Source of the DNA: Rhodospirillales bacterium
Lineage (GTDB): Bacteria; Pseudomonadota; Alphaproteobacteria; ATCC43930; CGMCC-115725
DNA: 64,000 nucleotides
Assembly: GCA_947473305.1 (NCBI GenBank)
Contig: CANJCB010000016.1
Span: 30,633-94,632 of the forward strand
Direction: 5' to 3'
Shown: positions 25,869 through 34,484 of the stretch, one piece after another
Layout: each line of letters begins with the position of its first letter
How positions within the stretch are numbered: the stretch's first letter is position 1
The notes under the pieces: generated by a model
What the model was told of the DNA's origin: nothing
The model's input: the letters and a program-made list of their open reading frames with translations, nothing else
Database searches by the model: none
Position numbers and translations under genes: made by a program

Positions 25869-27257
25869 ATGGCGGAAGACGAAGGAATACCGCCGCCTGG
25901 GCGATATTGGGCGGTGCTCGCGCTGACAATCGCTATCGTTTTGGCGGCCATGGACGGCAATATCGTCAATGTGGCGCTGCCGACGATTGCCCGGGATCTC
26001 GATGCCTCGGCCGCCTCTTCGATCTGGGTGGTCAACGCCTATCAGCTCGCGGTCACCATCGCGCTCATCCCGCTTTCCTCGGCGGGGGATATTTTCGGGT
26101 ATCGCCGCATCTATGTCAGCGGCCTGGCCATCGTGGTGCTGGGCTCCATCGGCTGCACCCTTGCCGATTCGCTCCCCCTGCTGACGGCTGCCCGATTCCT
26201 CCAGGGGATCGGCGGGGCCGGCATCATGAGCGTCAATATGGCGCTCGTGCGCACCATCTATCCCAAGGCCCAACTCGGGATGGGGATCAGCGTCAATGCG
26301 ATCACCGTTGCCGTGACCTCCGCGGCGGCTCCCTCGATTGGCGCCGCGATCCTGTCGATCACCAGCTGGTCCTGGATCTTCGCGATCAATATTCCGCTGG
26401 GCCTCACGGCTTTCGGGCTGACGCTGCGGTATCTTCCGAAGGTGAAGGGATCGGGCGGGCGGTTCGATGTGCTGAGCGCTGTTTTGTGCGCGCTGGCCTT
26501 TGGCTGCCTTATCGGCGGGCTCAATGGGCTTGGCCATGGCCAGGCGCGGTGGATGGTCGGCCTGGAACTCGCGGTCTCCCTGGTGACGGCGGTGCTCCTG
26601 GTGCGCCGCCAGATCTCCATGCCGGTGCCGCTGCTGGCGATCGATCTCTTTCGCCGGCCGGCTTTCGCGCTCTCCTCGGGGTCGGCGGTCTGCTGCTTCA
26701 TCGCCTTCACGCTCTCGCTGGTGTCGCTGCCCTTCTATTTCCAGAACGACCTTGGCCGGTCCTATGTGGAGGTGGGATTGCTCATGACGCCCTGGCCGCT
26801 CGCCGTGGTTATCGCGGCGCCGCTGTCGGGCAAGCTTTCGGATCGTTTCTCGGCGGGCTGGATGGGCGGCATCGGGCTTGCCTGCTTCAGCCTCGGCCTC
26901 GTCCTGATGGCGCTTTTGCCGGCGGGGGCCTCGACGGCCGATATCGTGTGGCGCATGGCGGTCTGCGGCTTCGGCTTCGGGTTCTTCCAGACCCCCAACA
27001 ACCGGATGCTGATGCTGAGCGCGCCGCGGGAGCGCAGCGGTGGGGCGAGTGGGGTGCTGTCGACCTCACGGCTGCTCGGGCAATCCACGGGCTCGGCCTT
27101 CGCCGCGCTCATTTTCGGGTATTTCGCAACGACCGCCAATCCGACCGGGGATGCGGCCCTGGCGGCGCTCCTGGCCGCCGCCGGCTGCGCTGCCTGCGCG
27201 GCGATCGTCAGCATGCTGAGACTCGTCGATTTCGGGTCCGCGAAAACCCAGGGCTGA
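25869..27257 (+). CDS. MFS transporter, DHA2 (drug:H+ antiporter, 14-TMS) type
   Basis: A 462-residue polytopic membrane protein. The first segment carries AMDGNIVNVALPTIARDLD, the DHA2 equivalent of motif D1. Motif A-like and motif C-like glycine-rich segments (FLQGIGGAGIMSVNMAL, SAAAPSIGAAILSITSW) follow. Family members export drugs, dyes or metabolites using the proton gradient. The ATG at 25869 gives MAEDEGIPPPGRYWAVLAL, a usual short cytoplasmic lead into helix 1. Frames extending to 25749 add a Cys/Trp-rich tail unlikely to be real. It runs in the same direction as a second MFS gene at 27620, with a small opposed gene between them. Confidence 0.87.
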   Translation: MAEDEGIPPPGRYWAVLALTIAIVLAAMDGNIVNVALPTIARDLDASAASSIWVVNAYQLAVTIALIPLSSAGDIFGYRRIYVSGLAIVVLGSIGCTLADSLPLLTAARFLQGIGGAGIMSVNMALVRTIYPKAQLGMGISVNAITVAVTSAAAPSIGAAILSITSWSWIFAINIPLGLTAFGLTLRYLPKVKGSGGRFDVLSAVLCALAFGCLIGGLNGLGHGQARWMVGLELAVSLVTAVLLVRRQISMPVPLLAIDLFRRPAFALSSGSAVCCFIAFTLSLVSLPFYFQNDLGRSYVEVGLLMTPWPLAVVIAAPLSGKLSDRFSAGWMGGIGLACFSLGLVLMALLPAGASTADIVWRMAVCGFGFGFFQTPNNRMLMLSAPRERSGGASGVLSTSRLLGQSTGSAFAALIFGYFATTANPTGDAALAALLAAAGCAACAAIVSMLRLVDFGSAKTQG

Positions 27258-27270
27258 AGCCGGACCTTCG

Positions 27271-27453
27271 TCAGAAAGCCGGCGGCGGACCGATCGGGCC
27301 GCGGTCCTGACCGTGGGTTCGGCTATCGGTGGTCGGGACATGGAGAGCGACAAAGGCCAGAGCATCTAGGCTGCCCAACACGATCATCACGAAAAACAGG
27401 ATGGGGTTCATCTGCGCCGCCAACCTGTCGAGCCAACCCGCCACCTTCTTCAT
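27271..27453 (-). CDS. Small single-span membrane protein (60 residues), unrecognised
   Basis: A 60-residue open frame beginning MKKVAGWLDRLAAQMN. One hydrophobic segment of about 22 residues (PILFFVMIVLGSLDALAFVAL) is followed by a polar, Gly/Pro-rich tail ending PPPAF. The GGAGG 7 nt upstream of the ATG is among the best ribosome sites in the window, which argues that this is a real gene rather than a chance frame. The basic N-terminus before the helix predicts a cytoplasmic N-terminus. It is opposed to, and sits between, two MFS transporter genes. No family recognised; it could be a transporter accessory or a stand-alone small membrane protein. Confidence 0.6.
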   Translation of the reverse strand: MKKVAGWLDRLAAQMNPILFFVMIVLGSLDALAFVALHVPTTDSRTHGQDRGPIGPPPAF

Positions 27454-27619
27454 GCCTTGCCTCCAGCCTTTCCCCTTTTCCTCAACGAAGCCTAAGAGAT
27501 GGTGCTCGCTCCCTGCGACGGATAGCCCATCCGGAAGGAGGTCCCGATCACCTCATGCGCCTTGCGCGGTCCCGTCAGGGCGGCATACTGGGTTTTCAGG
27601 AAACCCCTCGGATTTTTGA

Positions 27620-29014
27620 ATGCTCGTCGCCTCGGTCATCGCCTGCGCCTATTTCATGCAGTGGTTCGACAGCACGGTGATCCTGACCGCCTTGCCCCAA
27701 ATGGCGAAGAGCTTCGGGTCGAGCCCGGCCGATCTCAGCCTGGCGGTCACCTCCTATATCCTCAGCACGGCGGTGTTCATTCCGGTCAGCGGCTGGGTGG
27801 CGGATCGTTTCGGGACGCGGACTGTGTTTCGTGCGGCAATCGTGGTCTTCACCCTCGCGTCGATCGGTTGCGGTTTCAGCAATTCGATCCTCCAGCTCAC
27901 CCTGGCGCGCCTGGTCCAGGGTATTGGAGCTTCGATGATGGTGCCGGTCGGGCGGCTCATCCTGCTGCGCACCTTCGACAAGTCCCAGATTGTGACCATG
28001 ACGGCCTTCGTGAGTGTGCCCGCGCTGATCGGCCCCATCATGGCGCCGCCCATCGGCGGTTTCATCACGACCTATTTCTCCTGGCGGTGGGTCTTCTTCC
28101 TGAATATTCCGATGGGCCTGGCGGGTATCGTGGCGGTGTCCCTCTTCATCAAAAACATCCGCGAGGAGAACCCACGCCCCTTCGATTGGCTGGGGTTCCT
28201 GCTGACCGGCGCGGCGCTCTGCTCGTTCATGTATGTGCTGGAACTGGTGGGACACGGTGCTGCCGGCGGCGTTGGCGGGGGCGTTGTCGGTTTGCTGGTG
28301 GTAGTGGCTTTCGTGGCAGGGACCTGGGGCCTGATCCATCAGCGGCGTCATCCCACACCGCTGATCGATCTGGCGCTTTTCCGGATTCCCACTTTTCGGG
28401 TCGCGAACGATGGAGGGGCGCTGTTCCGTATCGGGGTTGGCGCCAGCATGTTCCTGCAGCCGGTGCTGCTTCAGGTGGGGTTCGGCATGTCGGCCTTCTC
28501 CTCCGGCCTGACGACCTTTGCGGGAGCGGTCGGGTTGCTGGTCATGCAGCCCGTCACGCGCCCTGTCCTGAAAGCCTTCGGTTTTCGCTCGATCCTGATC
28601 TGGAACGGTATGCTCAGCGCCATGGCGATCGGGCTAGGCTGCTTCTTCACCTCCGCGACGCCCATGGTGGTGATGTTTTTCTACTTCATGATCTGCGGGC
28701 TTACTCGCTCGCTCCAATACACGGGGCTCGGGACGTTGACCGTCGCAGATCTCGACGGCCCGCGCATGAGCACCGGCTCAAGCCTCGCGAGCGTTCTGCA
28801 GCAGATCCTGCCGGGCGTGGGCGTGGCGCTGGCGGCGATGTTCCTCCAGGTGCTGCAAGCGATGAACGGTCCGGGCGTCGAAGTCGGAGCCAGGGACATC
28901 CAGATCGTTCTCGGCGCGGCCGCGGGGATGGTCGCCGCGTCGGTTCCTTTCTATCTCCGACTTGCGCGCGACGCCGGCGCTGCCGTCAGCGGCCATAAAC
29001 CGCGAAGGGTTTAA
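27620..29014 (+). CDS. MFS transporter, DHA2 type
   Basis: A 464-residue transporter. Helix 1 begins almost at the start codon and contains FMQWFDSTVILTALPQMAKSFG, the DHA2 signature. The motif-C-like SVPALIGPIMAPPIGGFI is present. The ATG at 27620 is immediately preceded by an in-frame TGA and lacks a ribosome site. About 65 nt upstream a near-perfect AAGGAGGT precedes an ATG at 27555 in another frame. The true N-terminus may therefore need a frameshift, or a short leader ORF may feed translation (see findings). Substrate unknown. It is convergent with the crotonase ending at 29036. Confidence 0.82.
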   Translation: MLVASVIACAYFMQWFDSTVILTALPQMAKSFGSSPADLSLAVTSYILSTAVFIPVSGWVADRFGTRTVFRAAIVVFTLASIGCGFSNSILQLTLARLVQGIGASMMVPVGRLILLRTFDKSQIVTMTAFVSVPALIGPIMAPPIGGFITTYFSWRWVFFLNIPMGLAGIVAVSLFIKNIREENPRPFDWLGFLLTGAALCSFMYVLELVGHGAAGGVGGGVVGLLVVVAFVAGTWGLIHQRRHPTPLIDLALFRIPTFRVANDGGALFRIGVGASMFLQPVLLQVGFGMSAFSSGLTTFAGAVGLLVMQPVTRPVLKAFGFRSILIWNGMLSAMAIGLGCFFTSATPMVVMFFYFMICGLTRSLQYTGLGTLTVADLDGPRMSTGSSLASVLQQILPGVGVALAAMFLQVLQAMNGPGVEVGARDIQIVLGAAAGMVAASVPFYLRLARDAGAAVSGHKPRRV

Positions 29015-29035
29015 GGCCGCTGCGCTTCGACTTGC

Positions 29036-29815
29036 CTAGCGGCCCTTGAAGACCGGCTTGCGCTTTTCGCGGAAGGCGGCTGCGGCTTCGAGCCGGTCCT
29101 CGGTGGTGGTGAGCAATGTCGAAAGCCCGATCTCCAGCGCCATGCCGTCGCCATAGGGCATCTCGAACCCCCGTTTGACCGCTTCCTTGGCGTAGCGGGT
29201 GGCGAGCGGCGGGAAACCGGCGATCTTGGTCGCGAGCTGCTCGGCGGCGGTTTCAAGCTCGGCGCGCGGCACGACCTTTGAGACGAGGCCGATCCGATGG
29301 GCCTCGGCGGCGGGGATCCGCTCGGCCGAGAGCGTCATATAGAGGGCCGGTCCCATGCCGATCAGCCGCGCCAGCCGCTGGGTGCCCCCGGCGCCGGGGA
29401 TGATGCCATGGGTGACCTCGGGCAGCGCCAGTTGCGCGTCTTCCGACGCGATGCGGATATCGCAAGCCATGGCGATCTCCAGCCCGCCGCCCAGGCAATA
29501 GCCATGGATCGCCGCGACGATGGGCTGGCGAACGGTCTCGAAGGTATGGATCCAATGCCCGTCGAGCCTTTGGTTGCGGTAGCCCGCGGTGCTGTCGACC
29601 TTGCCGAAGCCCTTGATGTCGGCGCCCGCGCAGAAGGCCCGCTCGCCGGCACCCTTGAGCAGGATCACCCGCACATCCGCGTCGTTGGAAAGCTCGCGCA
29701 ACAAGGACTGCAGCCGGTTGCGCATGTCCTCGTCGATCGAATTGAGCTGGTCGGGCCGATTGAGCGTCAGGATGGCGAGATTGTCCTTGCGCTCGAAGAG
29801 CACGGTCTCGGTCAT
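29036..29815 (-). CDS. Enoyl-CoA hydratase (crotonase family, both catalytic glutamates present)
   Basis: A 259-residue protein close to the canonical hydratase length. Both glutamates corresponding to Glu144 (GGGLEIAMACD) and Glu164 (ALPEVTHG) of rat enoyl-CoA hydratase are present. So are the FCAGADIKG oxyanion loop and IIPGAGGTQRLARLIG. It should add water across a trans-2-enoyl-CoA in beta-oxidation or a related acyl-CoA pathway. Among the five crotonases in this window, it is the best match to a true hydratase. It stands alone, convergent with an MFS gene and divergent from the amidase with 152 bp between starts. Confidence 0.9.
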   Translation of the reverse strand: MTETVLFERKDNLAILTLNRPDQLNSIDEDMRNRLQSLLRELSNDADVRVILLKGAGERAFCAGADIKGFGKVDSTAGYRNQRLDGHWIHTFETVRQPIVAAIHGYCLGGGLEIAMACDIRIASEDAQLALPEVTHGIIPGAGGTQRLARLIGMGPALYMTLSAERIPAAEAHRIGLVSKVVPRAELETAAEQLATKIAGFPPLATRYAKEAVKRGFEMPYGDGMALEIGLSTLLTTTEDRLEAAAAFREKRKPVFKGR

Positions 29816-29967
29816 GGGAAAGCCTCTTCAAGGGAATGGGTCGGGCGATACGAGACAGGCAAAGCGGGAGCCGGTCAAGCGGGACTGAAGGGGCAAAAGC
29901 CATCTCGTTAAGCTTCGGTGCCGAGTGCTAGTCTCTCGGGGTTCGAAGACGGGAAAGGGCCGACCCC

Positions 29968-31407
29968 ATGACGCTGGCAGCCGATGTGACGACACTGACC
30001 GCCGTGGATCTTTCCGCGGCGATCAAGGGCCGGAAGATTTCCTGCCGCGAGGTCATGACCGCCTATCTCGCCCGCATCGCCAGGCTCAATCCCAAGGTCA
30101 ATGCGATCGTCGCCTTGCGGGACGAAGCAGAGCTTTTGCGGGAGGCGGACGAAAGGGACGCCGATCTGGCGCGGGGTGAGTGGCGAGGTCCGCTCCACGG
30201 CTTTCCCCATGCGGTGAAAGATCTTTCACCGGTACGCGGGATCGTTTCCACGGAGGGGACGCCGATCCTCAAGGATTTCGTGGCCAAGGAAGATTCGATC
30301 TTCGTCGAGCGCTTAAGGCGGGGCGGCGTGGTTTTCATCGGCAAGACCAATACGCCGGAATTCGGGCTCGGATCGCAAACCTATAACGAGGTCTATGGCG
30401 CGACGCTCAATCCCTACGATCTCACGAAAACTGCGGGCGGCAGCAGCGGCGGGGCGGCAACGGCGCTGGCGCTCCGGCTCATGCCCGTGGCGGATGGCAG
30501 CGACTTCGGCGGATCCTTGCGCAATCCGGCGGCCTATAACAACGTCATCGGCTTCCGGCCTTCCTATGGGCGGGTGCCGGCCGGTCCCAACCGCGAGATT
30601 TTCTTCCAGCAATTGAGCACCGACGGCCCGATGGGGCGGAATGTTGCCGATGCGGCCATGCTGTTTTCGGTCATGGCCGGTCCCGATGCCCGGGCGCCGC
30701 TGTCAATCGACCAGGATCCGGCCATTTTTGCCGAATCGCTGAAGCACGATCCACGCGGGATCCGGATCGGCTGGCTCGGGGACATGGACCATATGCCGAT
30801 GGAGGCGGGCGTCCTCGATCTCTGCTGGAAGGCGCTGCGGGATTTCGAGGCCTTGGGCTGCGTTGTCGAAGAGGCGAGCATCGACTTTCCGGCGGAGAAG
30901 ATCTGGCAGACCTTCGTCACCCTGCGCCATTTCTTTATGATCGGGCGGCTCCAGGCCTATTACAACGACCCCGCGAAGCGCGAGAGACTTAAGCCCGAAG
31001 CGATTTGGGAAGTGGAGAACGGGCTGCGGCTGTCGGCGGTGCAACTTCACGAGGCTGTCGCCGCCCGCGCGGCCTGGTATCAGGCGCTGCGGCGGGCCTT
31101 CGAGCGCTTCGATTTCCTCGTCCTGCCGAGCGCCCAGGTTTTCCCCTTCGACGTCACGACCCATTGGCCCCAGGAGATCGCCGGGGCCAAGATGGACAGC
31201 TATCACCGCTGGATGGAGGTGATGGGGCCTGCCACTCTCTCGACCTGTCCCGTGATCGGGCTGCCGGCCGGCTTCAACGAGGCCGGCCTGCCCATGGGCA
31301 TCCAGGTGATGGGGCCGCGACAGGCGGATCTGGCGCTGCTGCGCCTCGCCCATGCCTATGACGAGGCCACGGGCTGGGTCGGGAAGCGTCCGCCGCTTCT
31401 CGACTAA
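29968..31407 (+). CDS. Amidase-signature-family amidase
   Basis: A 479-residue amidase. The catalytic triad Lys84 - cis-Ser159 - Ser183 is clear (HAVKDLS, GGSSGG and FGGSLRNPA). The 24-residue spacing between the two serines matches fatty-acid amide hydrolase. The enzyme hydrolyses an amide to acid plus ammonia or amine in the cytoplasm. No gatCAB neighbours are present, so GatA is unlikely. The ATG at 29968 follows GGGAAAGG. The stop overlaps the convergent VOC gene by 4 bp. Substrate unknown; the nearby CoA-activation genes would fit an amide-derived acid (inference). Confidence 0.88.
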   Translation: MTLAADVTTLTAVDLSAAIKGRKISCREVMTAYLARIARLNPKVNAIVALRDEAELLREADERDADLARGEWRGPLHGFPHAVKDLSPVRGIVSTEGTPILKDFVAKEDSIFVERLRRGGVVFIGKTNTPEFGLGSQTYNEVYGATLNPYDLTKTAGGSSGGAATALALRLMPVADGSDFGGSLRNPAAYNNVIGFRPSYGRVPAGPNREIFFQQLSTDGPMGRNVADAAMLFSVMAGPDARAPLSIDQDPAIFAESLKHDPRGIRIGWLGDMDHMPMEAGVLDLCWKALRDFEALGCVVEEASIDFPAEKIWQTFVTLRHFFMIGRLQAYYNDPAKRERLKPEAIWEVENGLRLSAVQLHEAVAARAAWYQALRRAFERFDFLVLPSAQVFPFDVTTHWPQEIAGAKMDSYHRWMEVMGPATLSTCPVIGLPAGFNEAGLPMGIQVMGPRQADLALLRLAHAYDEATGWVGKRPPLLD

Positions 31408-31877
31408 CCGCGCCGCGCCGCCTCGATCGCCGCGACGTCGATCTTCCTCATGTGCATCATCGCCTCGAAGGCGCGCTTTGCCTCGGCGCCGCCGGCTGCC
31501 ATCGCCTCGGTCAGCACGCGCGGCGTAATTTGCCAGTTGATGCCCCATCGGTCCTTGCACCAGCCGCAGGCGCTCTCTTGGCCGCCGTTACCGACAATGG
31601 CGTTCCAATAGCGGTCGGTTTCCTCCTGGTCGTCGGTGGCGATCTGGAAGGAGAAGGCTTCGCTGTGTTTGAACATGGGACCGCCGTTGAGGCCGATGCA
31701 AGCGACCCCGGCAACGGTGAATTCGACCGTCAGCACATCGCCCTTCTTGCCCGAGGGGTAGTCGCTGGGCGCCCGGTGGACGGCGCTCACGGCGCTGTCG
31801 GGAAAGGTCTCGGCGTAGAAGCGGGCAGCCGCCTCGGCGTCCTTGTCGTACCAGATGCAGATTGTGTTCTTTGCCAT
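31404..31877 (-). CDS. VOC-superfamily protein, PhnB / 3-demethylubiquinone methyltransferase-like
   Basis: A 157-residue vicinal-oxygen-chelate protein of the PhnB-like group. It shows CIWYDKDAEAAARFYAETF at the start, LNGGPMFKHSEAFSFQI in the middle and CGWCKDRWGINWQITPRVL near the end. The AEAKRAFEAMMHMRKIDVA tail is typical of the subgroup. These are often annotated as 3-demethylubiquinone-9 3-methyltransferase without enzymatic support. The ATG at 31877 has AGGA 7 nt upstream. It is downstream of another VOC gene on the same strand (41 nt), at the end of the catabolic operon. Confidence 0.82.
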   Translation of the reverse strand: MAKNTICIWYDKDAEAAARFYAETFPDSAVSAVHRAPSDYPSGKKGDVLTVEFTVAGVACIGLNGGPMFKHSEAFSFQIATDDQEETDRYWNAIVGNGGQESACGWCKDRWGINWQITPRVLTEAMAAGGAEAKRAFEAMMHMRKIDVAAIEAARRG

Positions 31878-31918
31878 TACGGGTCCTTTCCTATCTAAGT
31901 CGGGGCTATCTTCGCGAT

Positions 31919-32341
31919 TCAGGACTTGCCGGTCGCGGCCTTGAAGCCTTCCATGTCCATCCACATCGTCTCCCAGATATGGCCGTCCGGATCCTCGAAG
32001 CTGCGACCGTACATGAAGCCATGGTCCTGCACGGGCGAAGGATCGGCCTTGCCGCCGGTTGCCGCCGCCTTGGTCGCAAAGCCATCGACCTCGGCCTTGC
32101 TGTCGGCGGAGAGGCAGATCAGAACTTCGGACGCGGCCCTGGCGTCGGCAACCTTGCGGGGCGTGAACATCCGAAATTTGTCATGGGTCAGCAGCATCAC
32201 ATGGATGGTCTCGGAAAAGACCATGCAGGAGCCGGTGTCGTCAGAGAACATCGGGTTCTTGGTCGCACCCACCGCCTCGTAGAAGGCTGTCGCCTTCTTG
32301 AGATCGCTCACGGGCAGGTTTACGAAAATCAGCTTGGGCAT
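31919..32341 (-). CDS. VOC-superfamily (glyoxalase/bleomycin-resistance-type) protein
   Basis: A 140-residue VOC protein with paired beta-alpha-beta-beta-beta modules: KLIFVNLPVSDLKKATAFY opening and GFMYGRSFEDPDGHIWETMW closing. The C-terminal Glu in WETMW is a usual metal ligand. Members include glyoxalase I, extradiol dioxygenases and bleomycin-binding proteins, and this short single-module type is often uncharacterised. The ATG at 32341 has a strong GAGGAGG 7 nt upstream. It lies 73 nt downstream of the amidohydrolase gene on the same strand. Confidence 0.82.
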   Translation of the reverse strand: MPKLIFVNLPVSDLKKATAFYEAVGATKNPMFSDDTGSCMVFSETIHVMLLTHDKFRMFTPRKVADARAASEVLICLSADSKAEVDGFATKAAATGGKADPSPVQDHGFMYGRSFEDPDGHIWETMWMDMEGFKAATGKS

Positions 32342-32414
32342 GGGGTTCCTCCTCTTTTGTCGTCGTCCCAAGGACGGCCGGGGAGGTCCCTATCCGACAG
32401 GCTTCGTGAAAAAA

Positions 32415-33659
32415 CTACCGCGCCTTCGCTTCTCCGGCAAAAGCCAGGACCGCATGGAACAGGACCTGGGCGCCAGCGGCAATATCCGGCTTGGAGGCGT
32501 TTTCCACCTCGTTGTGGCTGATCCCGCCCTCGCAGGGCACGAAAACCATGCCCGAGGGGGCGACCCGGCTCATGTAGCAGGCGTCATGGCCTGCGCCGGA
32601 AACGATGTCGCGGTGGCTGTAACCCAGCCGGTCCGCCGCATCCCTGACCGCCTGCACGCAAGCGGGATCGAAGCGGACGGGCGGCGAATACCAGATCTCC
32701 TCGATGGCGATCTCGAGCTTGCTCTCTTCGGCGATGCGTTCCAGCGAGGCGCGCAACTCCGCGTTCATGGCCGAGAGCTTCTCGTCGTCGGGATGGCGGA
32801 AATCGACGGTGAAAAACACATGGCCGGGGATCGTGTTGCGTGAATTGGGGCTCGATTGGATGAGGCCTACCGTCGCACAGGCGTTGGGTTGGTAAGCCAG
32901 TCCGATCCGGTTCACCTCCTGGATGCCGCGCGCGGCCCCCAGCAGGGCGTCGCGCCGAACATGCATGGGGGTCGGCCCGGCATGAGCCTCTTGGCCGATC
33001 ACGGTCACCTCGAACCAGCGCTGGGCCTGGGCGCCGAAAACGACGCCGATGGTCTTGCCCTCGGCCTCGAGGATGGGACCTTGCTCGATATGGGCTTCGA
33101 AATAGGCCCCGATGGGCCGGTTGCCCATGGCGGTGGGGCCGGAATAGCCGATGCGTTCCAATTCCCCGCCCAGGGTCGCTCCGTCCAGCGCCGTCCGGGA
33201 AAGCCCGTAATCGAGGTCGAAAACCCCCGCGAAGACGCCGGAACCGGTCATGGAGGGGGCAAAGCGCGCGCCCTCCTCATTCGTCCAGGCGACGACTTCC
33301 ACCGGGGCATCGGTCTCGATGCCGAGGTCGTTCAGGGTGCGGATGATTTCGAGCCCCGCCAGCACGCCATAGGGGCCGTCGAACTTGCCGCCCGTGGGCT
33401 GGCTGTCGAGATGGCTGCCGGCCAGGATTGGCGGCAGCGACGGATTGCGGCCGGCGCGGCGGGCAAAGATATTGCCCATCTTATCGACCTCGATGGAGCA
33501 GCCCGCCTCCTTGCACCAGCGCACGAAGAGATCGCGGCCCTGGCGGTCGAGATCGGTCAGGGCGAGGCGACAAACCCCGCCTTTCTCCGTCGCGCCGATC
33601 CGGGCAAGCTCCATGAGGCTCGCCCAGAGACGGTCGCCGTCGATGCGGAGGTTTTCCAA
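32415..33659 (-). CDS. M20-family Zn-dependent amidohydrolase (N-carbamoyl-L-amino-acid hydrolase / allantoate amidohydrolase type)
   Basis: A 414-residue amidohydrolase. Metal-binding motifs are GSHLDSQPTGGKFDG (His and Asp), WTNEEGARF (Glu-Glu), QEAHAGPTPM (dimerisation-domain His) and GGISHNEVE (C-terminal His). The subfamily removes carbamoyl or ureido groups from amino acids (HyuC, AllC, ureidopropionase). No hydantoinase gene is in view. It begins 4 nt after the crotonase stop, so it is tightly coupled within the permease-ATPase-CoA ligase-crotonase operon. That suggests that the imported compound carries a carbamoyl or amide group (inference). Confidence 0.87.
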   Translation of the reverse strand: MENLRIDGDRLWASLMELARIGATEKGGVCRLALTDLDRQGRDLFVRWCKEAGCSIEVDKMGNIFARRAGRNPSLPPILAGSHLDSQPTGGKFDGPYGVLAGLEIIRTLNDLGIETDAPVEVVAWTNEEGARFAPSMTGSGVFAGVFDLDYGLSRTALDGATLGGELERIGYSGPTAMGNRPIGAYFEAHIEQGPILEAEGKTIGVVFGAQAQRWFEVTVIGQEAHAGPTPMHVRRDALLGAARGIQEVNRIGLAYQPNACATVGLIQSSPNSRNTIPGHVFFTVDFRHPDDEKLSAMNAELRASLERIAEESKLEIAIEEIWYSPPVRFDPACVQAVRDAADRLGYSHRDIVSGAGHDACYMSRVAPSGMVFVPCEGGISHNEVENASKPDIAAGAQVLFHAVLAFAGEAKAR

Positions 33660-33663
33660 GGGA

Positions 33664-34473
33664 TTATTCCTCGAAAGGCGCGTCGCGGTAGCGGAGCGAG
33701 GCTTTCAGCCCTTCCTCCTTGCGGATTCGGACGAGTTCGGCGATGCCCTTCTCCTCGGGCGTGAAGCTCGAAACGAGGGCGGTGACATGGGTGCCCGCTT
33801 CCTGCTGGGCGCGGAAGCCCATGCTCTCGTAGGTGCCGTTGATCATCTTCTTGATCGAGGCCGAGGCCAGCGCCGGGATATGGGCCAAGCGCTTGGCGGT
33901 CTTGAGGGCGGCTTCCCGCGCGGTGCCGGAGGGCACCACCTTGGCGACGAGGCCCATCTTTTCCGCCTCGTGGCCGTCGATCATGTCGCCGCTGATCATG
34001 AAGAGCTTGGCCTTCTGGGGATTGACGATCCAGGGCACGACGCTCCAGATCACGAAGCCTTCGCGCACCTCAGGCTGGCCGATCTTGGCGTCTTCCTCGG
34101 CGATGATGATATCGGCGCAGAGCGCGATCTCCAGCCCACGGCCCAGGGCATGGCCCTGAACGGCGCAGATGGTGACCTTCTTGCTGTCCCAGAAGCGGAA
34201 GAAGCGGGCGTGGTGGTTCTCGAAATTCTCGAGCATCTTGACGCCGGTCATCCGTTCGCCGTCGCCGGACAGATCCGCTCCGGCGCAGAAGGACTTGCCT
34301 TCGCCTTCGAGCACGATGGTGCGCACTTCGTCATCGGCATCCGCCTTGGCAAAAGCGGCGTCGAGCTGGTGGAGGGCGGCATGGCTCAGGGCATTGCGCT
34401 TTTCCGGCCGGTTGAGCGTGATTACCGCGACGTTGTCGACGCGCTTATAGAGAACAAGGTTTTCTTCGGTCAT
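33664..34473 (-). CDS. Enoyl-CoA hydratase/isomerase family protein
   Basis: A 269-residue crotonase with both catalytic acid positions kept: GRGLEIALCAD (Glu144 equivalent) and GQPEVREG (Glu164 equivalent). The FCAGADLSGDG oxyanion loop is also present. The region after the second acid (FVIWSVVPWIVNPQKAK) departs from the PGAGGTQRL of classic hydratases and resembles the crotonase at 23555-24379. It is 11 nt downstream of the ADP-forming CoA ligase gene and 4 nt upstream of the amidohydrolase. It therefore probably acts on the CoA ester made by that ligase. Confidence 0.87.
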   Translation of the reverse strand: MTEENLVLYKRVDNVAVITLNRPEKRNALSHAALHQLDAAFAKADADDEVRTIVLEGEGKSFCAGADLSGDGERMTGVKMLENFENHHARFFRFWDSKKVTICAVQGHALGRGLEIALCADIIIAEEDAKIGQPEVREGFVIWSVVPWIVNPQKAKLFMISGDMIDGHEAEKMGLVAKVVPSGTAREAALKTAKRLAHIPALASASIKKMINGTYESMGFRAQQEAGTHVTALVSSFTPEEKGIAELVRIRKEEGLKASLRYRDAPFEE

Positions 34474-34484
34474 AGGGACTTTCC

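Noticed and set aside
27562..28998. A 478-codon frame on the plus strand overlapping the second MFS gene
   Set aside because: It is a +1-frame shadow of the MFS gene, with no membrane segments and a low-complexity Arg/Gly/Pro composition.
25869..29014. Tripartite efflux operon (EmrAB-TolC type)
   Set aside because: No membrane-fusion or outer-membrane channel gene accompanies either MFS transporter.
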